DNA of 64,000 nucleotides from Bipolaris cookei (lineage: Eukaryota > Ascomycota > Dothideomycetes > Pleosporales > Pleosporaceae). The stretch covers positions 248,001 to 312,000 of the forward strand of contig NRSV01000042.1 of the NCBI GenBank assembly GCA_002286855.1. Reading direction: 5' to 3'. The notes beneath the pieces were generated by a model. That model was not told the DNA's origin and did not search any database. It saw only the letters and a program-made list of their open reading frames with translations. Below are positions 20,885-32,435 of the stretch, one piece after another; the stretch's first letter is position 1, and each line of letters starts with the position of its first letter. The translations under genes and the position numbers were made by a program.

Positions 20885-23149
20885 TCAATTGTTAATCGCC
20901 GTTCTCATTGCCCCAGCCAGTCGCTGATACTCCTTCAAAAGCTCATCAATCTCCTTCAACTTGAAATCCTGCGCGTCTTTGGCTTCGAGAAAACGTTTTA
21001 CTGGTGGCGGTGTCTTTTTCAATTGATCTAGTGCAGCGATCGCCTTTGCTCCCTTTTCATCTGGCTGCGGCATTTCCGCTGTTGAGGTTCGACTGAGTGG
21101 CTCAGGCGAGGGGCATGTCTTTGGTGCTTCTTGGCTTGATGAAGAGAGAATAGGCGTGGTGCTATTGCTCACAGCACGTGCGAAGCGGGGTAGTACGTTC
21201 ATACTAGAGAAACGATTCAGAGGGTTGAAGTTGTTACCCATGTTGCGAAGAGAGTCGACGGCAGAAACGTTGTTCGATGGAGGAGGGTCTGTTTTGACTG
21301 CTGCAGGCGATGGGGCCTTTTCTTCTGCATTTGGCGCAGACGTAAAAGTGACACGCCGTCCGCTATTGCTGCCACCTGACTTAGTGGAATCGACACTGCG
21401 GTCTCTGATTTGTCTTTTGCCAGCAAAGAGATCGGCCATTTTTGCATCTAGTCCTCTACCACTAGCATTATCCAATGGCTCTTCACCTTGAATCGAACTT
21501 GCAGCACTGACGCTCAGAATGTCATCGTAGGATTCCGCACGAGTGGGCGAATTGACCAGTTTTCTGGCATCTTCTAGCGTCTTGGGTAGTGCCGGTTGTT
21601 CTTGCATGGGGCTGTTGGGGTTCTTTTCTCTGAGGCTACCAAAGAAAAACTTGAAGCTTGTGTCTAGCGTAGTATTGATTCTCCCAAGGGCCTGATCGGC
21701 CGAGTCTAGGATTGAATCTCGTACCGCGTCCGAGGCAGCTTCTATCTTGTTGGTCTGTGTTTGGATAAGGTTGCTCAAGCGACGTTGAGCTTTTGTAGTT
21801 GTAGGGCTTGGTGGCTCTTTGGGTAGGGCTTTAGCAGTTGGAGTGGCGGGTATCTGGATAAGATCTGGGGCATCTGATAGACCCAATGACATGGGTGTTA
21901 TTTCTGACTTTGGTGTTGCGGGTCTTGAATCTAGTTTTGCGGAAATAGCCTCTTCGGATCGTAATGACGAAAGATCAACAGTCTCCAGAAACGAGATGGC
22001 TGCCTCTAGGTTGACCAAGCAGTAGGCAGTTTCGCCATCCATACGGCTCGATGCGCGGAAGCGGTGGATAAAGTTCAGATCGCTTATGACGTTCAAGTGA
22101 ACAGGAGGCATAGTAATGAGTGCGTAGATGAGGGTGGGGAGAATTTCGTCTGCAGACGATGTAGCAGGGAAGATTTTAGACAATGCTTCAACAATCGACT
22201 TGTGTGTAGCAGTAAGATGTTGTACTTTGCCGAGGGGATACTGTTCGTCGTTCATTTTGAGCAAGTCTTGCCGCGCCGCTGACAGGTACTCTCGAATCTC
22301 GGGCTCCTTCTCTTTTGCTTTCTGACGCTCTTCCTCTGTCAATTCTTCGCCAGTCATGAGTAATTCTTGCAGACCAATGCCCACTAGTGAGAGAGCTGCT
22401 GTTCTCGATCTGAGCTTCTGATCTCTTTCCTCGTCATCAGTGCTCCTGTGCCGCCATATCCTGTCGTATACCTTCTCACACACTGCTCGCTCGACAGCCT
22501 CCTCGAGGGCCAGCCGTTTGACCTCGAGTGCCTTTCGTGCTTTCTTGCGATCAGCTATCTCGGAGGCACTGAGCATCTGCTGTTCCACCGATTGATCGCT
22601 TGCTTTCCGTATGGAACCTGGTCTGCTCGATGGAGAAATGCCTTTTTTCGAATCTGCGACAAATGATTCACTCGTGATTCGGGCGGATAGGGTTGCTATA
22701 TGTGTGTTGATTTTGGAGGAGGCGCGGCCGTAGAAGTCCTGGAAGAGGTCGGCGAGGGCGTCGGCGGACAGCGGGGTGGGATGGATCTTTGCAGTCAGGG
22801 ATTCGAGAAATCTACGAGTGCGTTAGAAGGCCATTGGGGCGGTATACATGAGCGTAGGTAAGTACCGCTCTGTCAAGCTGCGAATCTCTATGGGCAACTC
22901 CTCGAATGTGTCTGGTGCCTTTTGCTTTTCCCCATGCTCCTCGTCATCCTCGCCCTTTCCAGCAAACACATCGCCCTCTGTGTTTTCATCTTCTTCTGGC
23001 AGTACGGAAGCCTTGAGTGGATCGAGCATGTCTGATGCGTCTGGGCCTTGCAGTGTACTTGCTCGGCTTCGTGATAACGGGCTCTTGGAGGCAGGTTCAA
23101 GACGGGTAAAAGAACGTGAGGGATGGAGGTTTCTGGGGCGGTCGGTCAT
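20885..23149 (-). CDS. VPS9-domain Rab5-type exchange factor
   Basis: Exons 23149-22866 and 22811-20885 join across a 54-nt intron (GTACTT to GTAG, phase 2) and give 736 aa. The start is the ATG of MTDRPRNLHPS. VPS9 proteins load GTP onto Rab5-class GTPases (yeast Vps21) at early endosomes. The VPS9 core lies at about residues 265-375: DEILPTLIYALI near 316 and YCLVNLEAAISFLE near 358, with the conserved Asp, Pro, Tyr and Asn-Leu-Glu-Ala positions present. A helical bundle precedes it from about residue 198 (AVERAVCEKVYDRIW). The C-terminal 360 residues are Ser/Pro-rich and disordered, with a short helix at the very end. I see no clear CUE domain, so this need not be the direct orthologue of yeast Vps9. 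It is divergent from ATG15 with 563 bp between the start codons. Confidence 0.85.
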
Positions 23150-23712
23150 GATGAGGGTGGTTTGATAAGATGTCTCAGGGTATTCTAGGCGTGTCGTGTG
23201 CGTGCATCGGAGGGAAAGACGCTGAAACCTGTGTCGAGTACATACGCTCACGTCATGCGGTGGCACTTCCGAGAGCACCGAGCGGCTTTTTGGTCTTGAT
23301 ACAACGCAACGACTACAATATGCAAAATGACGGGCAATGGCTTGAGTGGTTGTGGGGTGCCGGGCTAGCAAGCGTGCTTGGTGTTGGCTGACGGGCTGGC
23401 GTGTGAAGCTATCTACTATCCACTACTAGTACTAGTAGCACTACCAGAATCGAGCTCGTTATCGATGGCCATGGAAGCTCCGCGCCCCGCACAGGAGGAG
23501 AGCTCCGCACGTGCAAGTGGCTGCGGGTGGCGGCCACCAACGCGTCTGGGGTCAAGTGAACCACGGATCGTCATAGATGGGGGTGTCTGTTATGTATGTA
23601 GTACATGTGCACATCTACTACATGGTGCCGCTCCTTGCCTGAAGCTGCTACGCGTCTCCTCCTGCTTCCCCTTACCAGTGCACGACATTCTTGACAACTA
23701 GCTGCCTACGCC

Positions 23713-25614
23713 ATGCGACAACGACCGCTGTGTGCCTCGGCATCGCCCATCGCCGCCTCGTTCCTGCTTTTGTTCCTCGCCGCATGCATCAGTAGCGCCG
23801 CTGAGGTGCCCATCCTGCCGCCGCCGCCTATCCCTTCCAGTACCCACAGCAGTGACAAGGAGTTCTCGCTGCGGCATATTTTCCACCATGGCACATACAA
23901 GTACCCAGACCTGCACAGGCGGCTCGATGTTCCTGAGCAGGCGGCAATATGGATGGCCACCGACGCGCATTCGATCGACCGCGAGCCAGTGCCACGGTTG
24001 CGCGTCAAGTCCGAGGCCATGAGGATACAGAGACTAGCAGACAGGAGCAAAGAGACCATTGATGGCATCCTTGAATGGGGCAGGAAGACTGGAAGAGCTG
24101 TGCAGCTTGCAGAGGAAGATTGGACCATGGACGAGATTGCAGGCCCGAATGTGACGGATAGAGAGACGGTCCTCAGCTTCGCGCGCATGGCCTCCAACGC
24201 CTACATACTCGAGCCCAACACTGGTGAATGGGAAGATGTTGGAGGGGGGTTCAACTATACAGAAGACTTTGGCTGGGAGTCGGATGGTCTGCGAGGTCAC
24301 ATCTTCGCCGACACGGAGAACTCGACTGTCGTCATTGGTCTCAAAGGCACCTCGCCCGCCATGTTTGACGGTTCTGAGACGACGACCAACGACAAGATCA
24401 ACGATAATTTGTTCTTTAGCTGCTGCTGCGGCCAAGGCGGGCAGTACCTGTGGCGCCAAGTGTGCGACTGCCAAACATCTGCGTATACGTGCAACTCGAC
24501 ATGCCTTGTCAATGCTCTGCGGGAGAAGAACCACTACTACTATGCAGCCCAGGACTTGTATCACAATGTTACGGCGCTGTATCCCCATGCCGAGATCTGG
24601 ATGGCGGGCCATTCGCTGGGCGGTGCCGTGTCTTCGTTCTTGTCTTTGACGTTCGGGCATCCAGCCGTGACGTTTGAGGCGGTGCCAGAGGCCATGCCAG
24701 CCTCGCGCCTGGGCCTCCCAGTACCACCGGGCCATCAGATTGGGTCGCTGCAGCAGCGGAAGTACACGGGAGGGTTTCACTTTGGGCACACGGCAGACCC
24801 CATATACATGGGCACGTGCAATTCCGCCACGAGTGTATGCACAATCGGTGGATATGCTCTGCAGAGCGTGTGCCATACTGGACACAAGTGCGTGTACGAC
24901 ACGGTCAGAGACTTTGGGTGGCGCGTGGGCATTGGCACGCATAAGATTGTCGAGGTGATCCGAGATGTGATTCTCAAATACGATACGCCGCCAAAGTGCG
25001 AGGCATATGTTGACTGCACCGACTGCTTTATGTGGGAGTACTTTGAGAGCAACGGCACCGAGACAACAACAACAACGAGCTCGAAGCCTACAGCAACATC
25101 GACGTTGACGTCAAGCCGAACCACGCGGACAAGGACGGAGACGTGCAAAACGCCGGGGTGGTGGGGATGCCTGGACGAATCAACGACAAAGCAGCTACAT
25201 AGCAAGACGACGATTACAACAACAGTCACGACAACAACGTGCAAGACGCCAGGCTGGTTTGGATGCAAGGATGAGGTGACAAAGACAAAGACCATGACGT
25301 ATACTACAACGGCAGTGCCTGTGCCCTCTGTGACTACGACTTCGTCTGCACCTACTTCAACATCGTCGTGCAAGTATCCCGGCTGGTTTGGCGATTGTCT
25401 CGATGGCGACGATCCACCTACCAAGACTAACCACAAGCCCAAGCCTAAGTCCAAGTTGAAGCCAACGCAGACGTCAACTTGGACGCCAACACCTACCGCA
25501 ACCAGCACATCGTGTTCTTCCGAGGGCCTCTTTGGACTCATTTGTTACGACAAGTCTACAAAGTACAGGACAAGCACCTCAGCGGAAGCGACAAGGGAGA
25601 GGATGGAGATGTAG
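23713..25614 (+). CDS. ATG15: Atg15, vacuolar autophagic-body lipase
   Basis: A single exon of 633 aa. Atg15 is a membrane-anchored phospholipase that reaches the vacuole through the multivesicular-body route and breaks down autophagic bodies. An N-terminal hydrophobic anchor covers about residues 14-30. The family start is clear: FSLRHIFHHGTYKYPDLHRR. The class 3 lipase nucleophile elbow GHSLGG places the catalytic Ser at residue 301. Conserved Cys-rich blocks (NLFFSCCCGQGG, CDCQTSAYTC) and DCTDCFMWEYF follow. Beyond about residue 455 there is a long Thr/Ser-rich tail holding four spaced Cys repeats starting near residues 478, 510, 553 and 601 (CKTPGWWGC, CKTPGWFGC, CKYPGWFGDC, CSSEGLFGLIC). 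Several N-glycosylation sites are present. The tail lies on the lumenal side if the protein is type II. Confidence 0.95.
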   Translation: MRQRPLCASASPIAASFLLLFLAACISSAAEVPILPPPPIPSSTHSSDKEFSLRHIFHHGTYKYPDLHRRLDVPEQAAIWMATDAHSIDREPVPRLRVKSEAMRIQRLADRSKETIDGILEWGRKTGRAVQLAEEDWTMDEIAGPNVTDRETVLSFARMASNAYILEPNTGEWEDVGGGFNYTEDFGWESDGLRGHIFADTENSTVVIGLKGTSPAMFDGSETTTNDKINDNLFFSCCCGQGGQYLWRQVCDCQTSAYTCNSTCLVNALREKNHYYYAAQDLYHNVTALYPHAEIWMAGHSLGGAVSSFLSLTFGHPAVTFEAVPEAMPASRLGLPVPPGHQIGSLQQRKYTGGFHFGHTADPIYMGTCNSATSVCTIGGYALQSVCHTGHKCVYDTVRDFGWRVGIGTHKIVEVIRDVILKYDTPPKCEAYVDCTDCFMWEYFESNGTETTTTTSSKPTATSTLTSSRTTRTRTETCKTPGWWGCLDESTTKQLHSKTTITTTVTTTTCKTPGWFGCKDEVTKTKTMTYTTTAVPVPSVTTTSSAPTSTSSCKYPGWFGDCLDGDDPPTKTNHKPKPKSKLKPTQTSTWTPTPTATSTSCSSEGLFGLICYDKSTKYRTSTSAEATRERMEM

Positions 25615-25635
25615 CGGTGTGGGTGGGTGTTTGAA

Positions 25636-25670
25636 GGCAGGGCAGGGCAGGGCAGGGCAGGCAGGCAGGC
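25636..25670. repeat. GGCAG pentanucleotide repeat
   Basis: Five GGCAG units followed by two GCAG units, directly after the ATG15 stop. Confidence 0.9.
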
Positions 25671-26942
25671 CATTGGGGAGGGCAAAGGGGGCCGCGGTTG
25701 AGACTAGCGGATGGGTGCTTTTGTTGTTGAGTGTCTTGTTATGCTTTCGAGGCGGGAAGAGGAAATGATGATATCCTGGTGTTTTTGTTTCTTTCTTTAT
25801 GAGGAGAAGGAGTATAGGGTCATGTTTTGTTTTGCTCTTTCCTTTGTCTGTGGGGGGTGGGGGGAAGGAGCGAAGGCGTGTTCGGTATGATTTGCGTCTT
25901 TTTCCCGATGGCAATGAAGCATGGCAATGAAGAATAGCATGACGGGCTATGTATGTAGAGTATACTAGTAGATGTAGAATGTCATAGATGCATGGTGTGT
26001 GGCGCTTGCTCAGCTTGCATGGTGCAGAGGGGCCGTGTTTGAGAAGGGCGGCACAGGCACAGGCACAGGCAGAGACGGAGTGGTGGTGGGCTGGGCTCTG
26101 CTTCTAGTTCAGCCGATAGCCGCTGTCCTGACGCAAAAACAAGGCACCAGCTGCTGTTGCTGCGGCGGCGGCGACAGAGTGTCAAGACAAGGCAGGGAGG
26201 CAGGTCAGAGAGGTGTTGAGCAAGTCACGCGCATCTGGAGTCGGTGGCACAGTGCGAGTGGGCGTCGTCGTCGTGACTGGCAATATCTCTCAGACTCCAC
26301 CCGGGTGCAGGCCAGGGCGTGCTTGGACGTTGATTTTTATCATGTCGTCACTGCTTGGTATTTTCGGATTTTATTTTTTTTCCTGCCCTACCGTCGCAAG
26401 CGGGCTACGCACACGAGCCGGGCAGTCGGGGCTGGAAGGCCTGGAGAAGGGCCATGCAAGTAGCACATACATGTGTACTTGTGTACTATGCATGCACTGT
26501 AGAGGTGCAGGCAGGCCTGGGTGCTTGGGTGCTAGGGGGGCAGGGCGAGGATGTGCAGCAGATGAGAGCGGGCCGAAGAGCAGCAGTGGTGGCGGCAGGG
26601 ATGGGTGGGGGAGGGGGGGAGGGGGCATTTTGGATTGGCGGGTGACGTTCCCTGCGTGACGAACTGGCGGTCTGGCGGCGGGCAGTCGAGGCAAGAGAGG
26701 GAGAGATGGGCGGACGAGGCAAATACTTGAGGTCTGGGCCGCGACAATCACTGTTTCCGGCGAACCATGATGCTCCCACAGCGAAGCTCCTTCTCCCCAC
26801 CTACCCTTTTCGACATGCTCTAGCACCCTCTGCCCTCTGCACGCCTGCACCCAAACGCCGCTCCGGTGGCCGATCAGCAACACCCAAAGCCTCTCTCGGG
26901 TATGGGTGCCGTCTTCTCGTTGTTATTATTGTTATTGCTGTT

Positions 26943-26989
26943 GTCATCATCATTATCATCATCATCATTATCATCATCATCATTATCAC
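26943..26989. repeat. ATC/ATT trinucleotide microsatellite
   Basis: About fifteen ATC units with regularly spaced ATT variants. Confidence 0.9.
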
Positions 26990-28070
26990 TACTGCCGCCT
27001 GTGCTGCTGCTTGCTCACTTTTGCTGTCGTCGCCGGGTCACCTGCCCCAGGCTCGTCGTCGTTGTCACTGCACACGCACACGCGCACATGCTACCTACGC
27101 GCACACACGCCCTCACCCGTCCTCTCTCCCTCACCCACGCACCACCCACACGTACGCACGGCCGGCGTGCTGCGCGGAGGCGTCGAGCGGGTGCAAGGAG
27201 CGTCTCGCAGCCGTTGGCATGGCTGTCGGCGCTAGAATGTCCAATGTCGCAATGGACAGGGGCGACAGGGCGGTTTTAGCTTGCGATGGTCAGGCCCAGC
27301 GCAGGCGAGCTAGCCCCCTCGCTGTGCCTTGGAAACTGGCTCTTTTCCTCGATGCCGCATAAGATGCTCGATCGCCGATACATCTGTATTTCCCTCTGTT
27401 TTGCATCTCCTCCTGTCTCTCCGCCCTCTGCCCAGCGTCCTGCCACTGCCACGCTCCGCCGGCCTTTTTTCCGCCCTGCTCGGCCTTTTTTGTTTTTCTC
27501 CCGCGCTTGCCCCTCAGCCCTATCCTCCGCCAGTCACAGGACCACGGTCGCCTCGCTCCCCTCCGTCCCTCTGCTCGTTCTTGACAAAGGTCCCTGCATC
27601 CGGCCCACGCCCGCCAACTTTTTGTGCCTTGACGCCAATCGCCACTGCGTCACCCCCAACCCCGTCGTCCCTGGCCCGCTGGCAACCACCACCCTGCTGC
27701 ACTACACCAAAAAAAGGCCCTTTTGTGACGGTTGCACGACAAACCGTTCTCCGGATAGAGGCCTGTGCCTGCCCCTCCCGACCGTGTCTGTGTGCCTGTC
27801 TGTGTGCGCGCGCGCGTGCTGCCAAATCACTTTGCCTCACTTGGCCCCCCCTTGCCTACGTCATAACGGCAATCCCCACCCTACCCACACCTACCCCTTC
27901 AACCACAGACTGCTGCTCAACACGCCCATTTCGACTACTACTTGCCGTTTTGCCCTAAACCCCCCCTAATTTCATGCCCCTTCGTCCTTCCTCCCTGCCC
28001 TGAAGTTGCTTCATTTCTTTTCCTTCCCACGTTCACGCCTCATTCTGACGCGTGCGCACGGTCGTACGCC

Positions 28071-30739
28071 ATGTCCACACCTGTCCTGTCGCCACGCCCG
28101 CGCGGTCCCTCCCACTCACATACATCTTCTCGCCCCCGCGGTTCAGGATCGACACCAATGACCAGGCCAACAAATCCAATGCACTCGTCCAACACGCTGC
28201 CGCCACTAACCCCTCGCATGAATGGCATCGCAAAGACGCCCAGCCATGTCACCTCACATAAGCCAAAGGAACCATCCACTCCTTCACCAAATTACTTTGG
28301 CCTTGCCGTCAGCAATACTGACCACTTCTCTTCAAGCGCCGCACAGCACATTCGTGGTAATTGGAGTCCGCCTAATTCCAATGTACGCTCCACAGCCGCT
28401 GCCTCTCCAAGGATCATACCTGTCGAGCAGAACCCCGAGTTTGAGCAGTTTAAGAAGCAGTCGGAAAACAACCGCACATTTGCACTTGGCAGCTTTGACT
28501 TTGCGTCGCCCGGCCTGAAGGCTGCATCCAAGAACTCCTTCTTCGCCAACTTCGACTTTCCACAACTATCATCACAATCAATGCCTCCGCTCGAGCGAAC
28601 GGACAACAAGAGCGATACAAGCGACGACCAAGATTTGTCGCCCAAACCACGCTCACCAAAGCGCATGCTGTCCGAAGAATCCTCTCTATTCCCCGACCGA
28701 CCGCGGCGAAATTCCCCCGCTAGTTTTGATGGTCCTGGGCGCTCAGATGCTGTAGCACAGTTTGCTGAACCGCGCATGACACGGCCATCACTGCCCTACA
28801 ATCAACCATTTATCTCACACCTTTCAAAGTCGAGTCGCTCCGAGACACTGCCTGCAACTTTTGAGGAAGGATCTGGCACCGATGGCCCTACCATGACGAC
28901 CCCCCAGCACGTTGTCAACATATTACAATCCTCGGTTGAAGAAGTCCTTCTCCTCGATCTCCGTGTTTCGACGCAATACGCAAAATCTCGAATCACGGGC
29001 GCCCTAAGTTTATGTATTCCCACAACCTTGCTCAAGCGCGCATCTTTCAATGTCCAAAAGCTTGCCGAAACATTCAAACATGACGACCAAAAGGAGCGTT
29101 TCGAGAGTTGGAGAAGCTGTAAGCACATTATTGTCTACGACGCCAATTCCTCGCAGCTCAAGGATGCAACGGCATGCGTCAACACTCTCAAAAAGTTCAC
29201 CACAGAAGGATGGTCGGGCGGTACATATATCATTCGTGGTGGATTTCAGGAATTCTCAGCAAGATTCCCGTCTTGGATCACGTCTCAGGGCTCGGGAAGC
29301 CCAACGTCTGGAACGGCCGCCCTCAACCTTAACTCTGATCTGCCGGCTGTCGCACCTGTTATTGGTGGCTGCCCCATGCCTGCAGCACAGAATGCGGCAA
29401 ATCCTTTTTTTGGCAACATTCGGCAAAATATGGATTTGATCGGCGGTGTTGGACAAATGCCCGTGAAGCTGCCTGCAGGCATGACCCAGTCAGTCCAAGA
29501 AGACCTCCCTAGGTGGCTGCAAGCAGCCTCAAAACCCCAAGACAAGGGCAAGACCGTTGCCGAGCGTTTTCTGCAGATTGAAAAGCGCGAACAGAAGCGC
29601 ATGCAAAAGGCCCTGTCTGGCCAAGTCGTCTATGATGCGCCCTCGTCCTCGGGCACTAGTCCGTCTGAACACATACAAATTGCAGGAATCGAGAAGGGAT
29701 CGAAGAACCGCTACAACAACATCTGGCCATATGAACACACGCGTGTCAAGCTTGAGGGTGTCGCCGAGGGAAGCTGTGACTATGTCAATGCCAACCACGT
29801 CCAAGCCGCATATTCCAATAAGCGTTATATTGCAACACAGGGTCCTATTCCGGCTACCTTCAAAGTAAGTGATTTGCTGACACGGATGCATGCTATCAGA
29901 GAGTTGACTAATTGTTTGTCCAGGACTTTTGGAACGTGGTTTGGCAGCAAGATGTTCGCGTCATTGTTATGCTTACCGCCGAGCAAGAAGGCGGACAAGT
30001 CAAGGCTCACAACTACTGGTCAGAGAAGCAATACGGGCCGTTGCATCTCAAAAGCCTTGGCGAACGCAAGGCATCTATAGAGCCGTCCAAGATCCACCGT
30101 CACAGGGAGCAGTCCAGACCACCAATCGGCCAGCGCCGGTCAACCAACCCGCCCAGGCTTGCCAACTTCACTGCGGAAGCAACCGCCGCACCCACCAGTC
30201 AGGAGCAGCCGTACGTCACTGTCCGCAAATTCACACTCTCAAACGATGACGAGCCATTTGCGCGCATGCGTGAGATTACTCAGCTCCAATATTCTCACTG
30301 GCCCGATTTTGGTGCGCCAGCCCATCCCGCCCATCTTTTGGGTTTGGTTGAGCAAACAGATGCTGTCGTGCGCTCCGTCAACGGAGGCTCACCTTCACAG
30401 CCCGACCCGCCTAACACACGCCCTATCCTTGTACACTGCTCTGCCGGATGTGGACGTACCGGCACATTCTGCACCGTAGACTCGGTCCTAGACATGCTTA
30501 AGCGGCAACGACAAGCTCGCCATACGAGGCAGACCAACAACAATTCCAACAACAAAACATCCGAAAAGGAAGTAAAAGACGATGAATGGGTCAACAACGA
30601 AGACATGGACCTGATTGCCAAGACGGTGGAAGATTTCCGTTTGCAGCGCCTGAGCATGGTGCAGAGTTTGCGACAGTTTGTGCTCTGCTATGAGAGCGTC
30701 ATGGAGTGGCTTGTGGAGCAACACCCCAAGTCTGCGTAG
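28071..30739 (+). CDS. Rhodanese + protein tyrosine phosphatase
   Basis: Exons 28071-29864 and 29924-30739 join across a 59-nt intron (GTAAGT to CCAG, phase 0) inside the phosphatase domain, giving 869 aa. The first 270 residues are disordered and rich in Ser/Pro. A rhodanese/Cdc25-like domain covers about 275-405 (VLLLDLRVSTQYAKSRI, then YIIRGGFQEF) and has no obvious catalytic Cys, as in MAPK phosphatases where it docks the kinase. The PTP domain follows, with NRYNNIWPYEHTRV, DYVNANHV, YIATQGP and the signature HCSAGCGRTG; the catalytic Cys is residue 770. This architecture matches S. cerevisiae Ptp2/Ptp3 and S. pombe Pyp1/Pyp2, which switch off stress MAP kinases. I start at the first ATG (MSTPVLSP); the frame is open further upstream but only from a TTG. 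Confidence 0.93.
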
Positions 30740-32435
30740 AGCGCGACGACACCAACCGTGACCTGGTATGACGGGCAAGACAATCGTTAACCCACAATTA
30801 TGACATGGACATGAGAATACGAATTTGAAATTCGGTGATGACGGAGCGATGGGTGGCGCATGCATCTTGTTCATCTGGGTCGTGGCAAAGGCAAAGCTCA
30901 TTGGGAGGCGTTTTTTCTCTTGTCTTGTCTTGTCTTGTCTTGTCTCTTCCTGTTCTTCTCGCATCGGTGCATTACTATTGCATTACTCGGTAAAACAAGG
31001 GGGCTTTAGCATTTCTGGTGCATCGGGACAGGTGTACGAGGAGTTTGTTGCTTTTTTTTTCGGCTTGGGCTGTTTAAACTTGGAGTTTGTGTTGTTCAAT
31101 ATGGTTGTGGGAAATGGGAACATTTTTTCTTCTGGCATATACCATTTTACCAGTGTGGCATTACTTTAGATAGATTAATCCTAACCAATTGAACCCTATA
31201 TACTGTGGTCTGTATTCTACTAGATTTACGATTCCAAGTCTTTTTTTGTTTGTTAAAGAACTCTTGCTTTGACTCTTTACTAGGGCAAATCTATTATTAA
31301 ACCCAAGTACAAACTCAAAAAAAATGAAGAATGCTTGAGCAAAGAAAGAGAAAGAGAAAGAGAAAAACGTGAAACGGTTTCGTAGTCTTGCAAGTTCTAA
31401 AAACAAAGGAAGATGAAGATAAAAAAATACTTGTTGTTGTTGTTGTTGTTTTTTTCTCTTAGTCTTTGTTTCTCTTGTCGGGTTTTTTGTCCGGTGCACT
31501 ACTACTACTACTTCTTGGCCGCGACAAGCGACTAACTACCAAGACCAAACGTCATACATGTATCATGTTCTGTTTCAATCCTATGGCGCCCCCTTCCGAT
31601 GAGATTGTCAATCGGACATTTTAGGCAAAAATACACACACACACACACACACACATACAAAGAGGCACTGTAAAAATACCTGGGCATTTTGTTTCCTTGT
31701 TTTTGTTCGATGTGCATACATGTATGCCGTGTAGATTATTTCGACGTCGATCAGATTTTTCCTATCATTTATTTTTGATATGTAAGGATAGATTAGATAC
31801 ATTACAATATTACTTGGCTGTCCTAGTAAGAAAAATCAGGAGAGGTGGAATGGGTACTATAAGATTATTGATTGCTACGTCATGATATGGCGCTTTGGTG
31901 TGTTTGTTCGTCCGTTACATCCGATCATCCGTCCGCCGGTAAATACGTACGATACCAGGTACTAGGTACTAGGTACGTACGTATGTAGACACGCGCCTTG
32001 CGCAGTATTGGCTTCTCCACACCTCAGAATCTATAATACCAGGATGTTTCTCTTTCCTTTGAGGACTATCTGGGATATCGCGCTTGTTTAAAACACCCTA
32101 GTCGAGAGGAAGAGAGGGAAAGAAAAAAAAAAGTGGAAACGCACCGACGCCAAGCTCGTCGGTGAGGCATACGTACTACATATGTACGTACATGTACTTA
32201 CATGAACATACTAGTAAGTAGGTTGTTCAACCCGTGTACATGATGCGCCGTGAAAAGTACAAGAAACCCGCAATACCACCGAGCGCCAAATGCGCCAAAC
32301 AGAGCATGACCGATGCAGATGATCTCCAACCCCAGCTACATGGCTGGAAACAAATCAAGGAGAGAGAGAGATTGCTGACTGACGTATGTATGCAGAGAGT
32401 CGGTAAAGAAAAAAAAGAGTAAGAAAACAATGACC
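30740..32435. other. Convergent intergenic stretch with simple repeats
   Basis: It lies between the 3' ends of two convergent genes. It holds TCTTG repeats (30918-30946), a TTG tract (31430-31450) and an (AC)n tract (31633-31655). I see no gene or RNA signature. Confidence 0.5.

Larger units (their letters stand above)
25615..28070. other. Long promoter/leader region of the PTP gene
   Basis: A 2.4-kb stretch without a supported gene. It includes a GGCAG pentanucleotide repeat (25636-25660), an (ATC/ATT)n tract (26943-26989) and CT-rich leader DNA from about 27400. Frames on both strands are low-complexity. The size and CT-rich end fit a long 5' UTR for the phosphatase that starts at 28071. 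Confidence 0.5.

Noticed and set aside
24034..24942. 302-codon open frame antisense to ATG15
   Set aside because: It mirrors conserved ATG15 codons, has no family motif and is explained by codon bias of the sense gene.
27942..28070. 43-codon extension of the phosphatase
   Set aside because: It begins at TTG; ATG 28071 is the first proper start.
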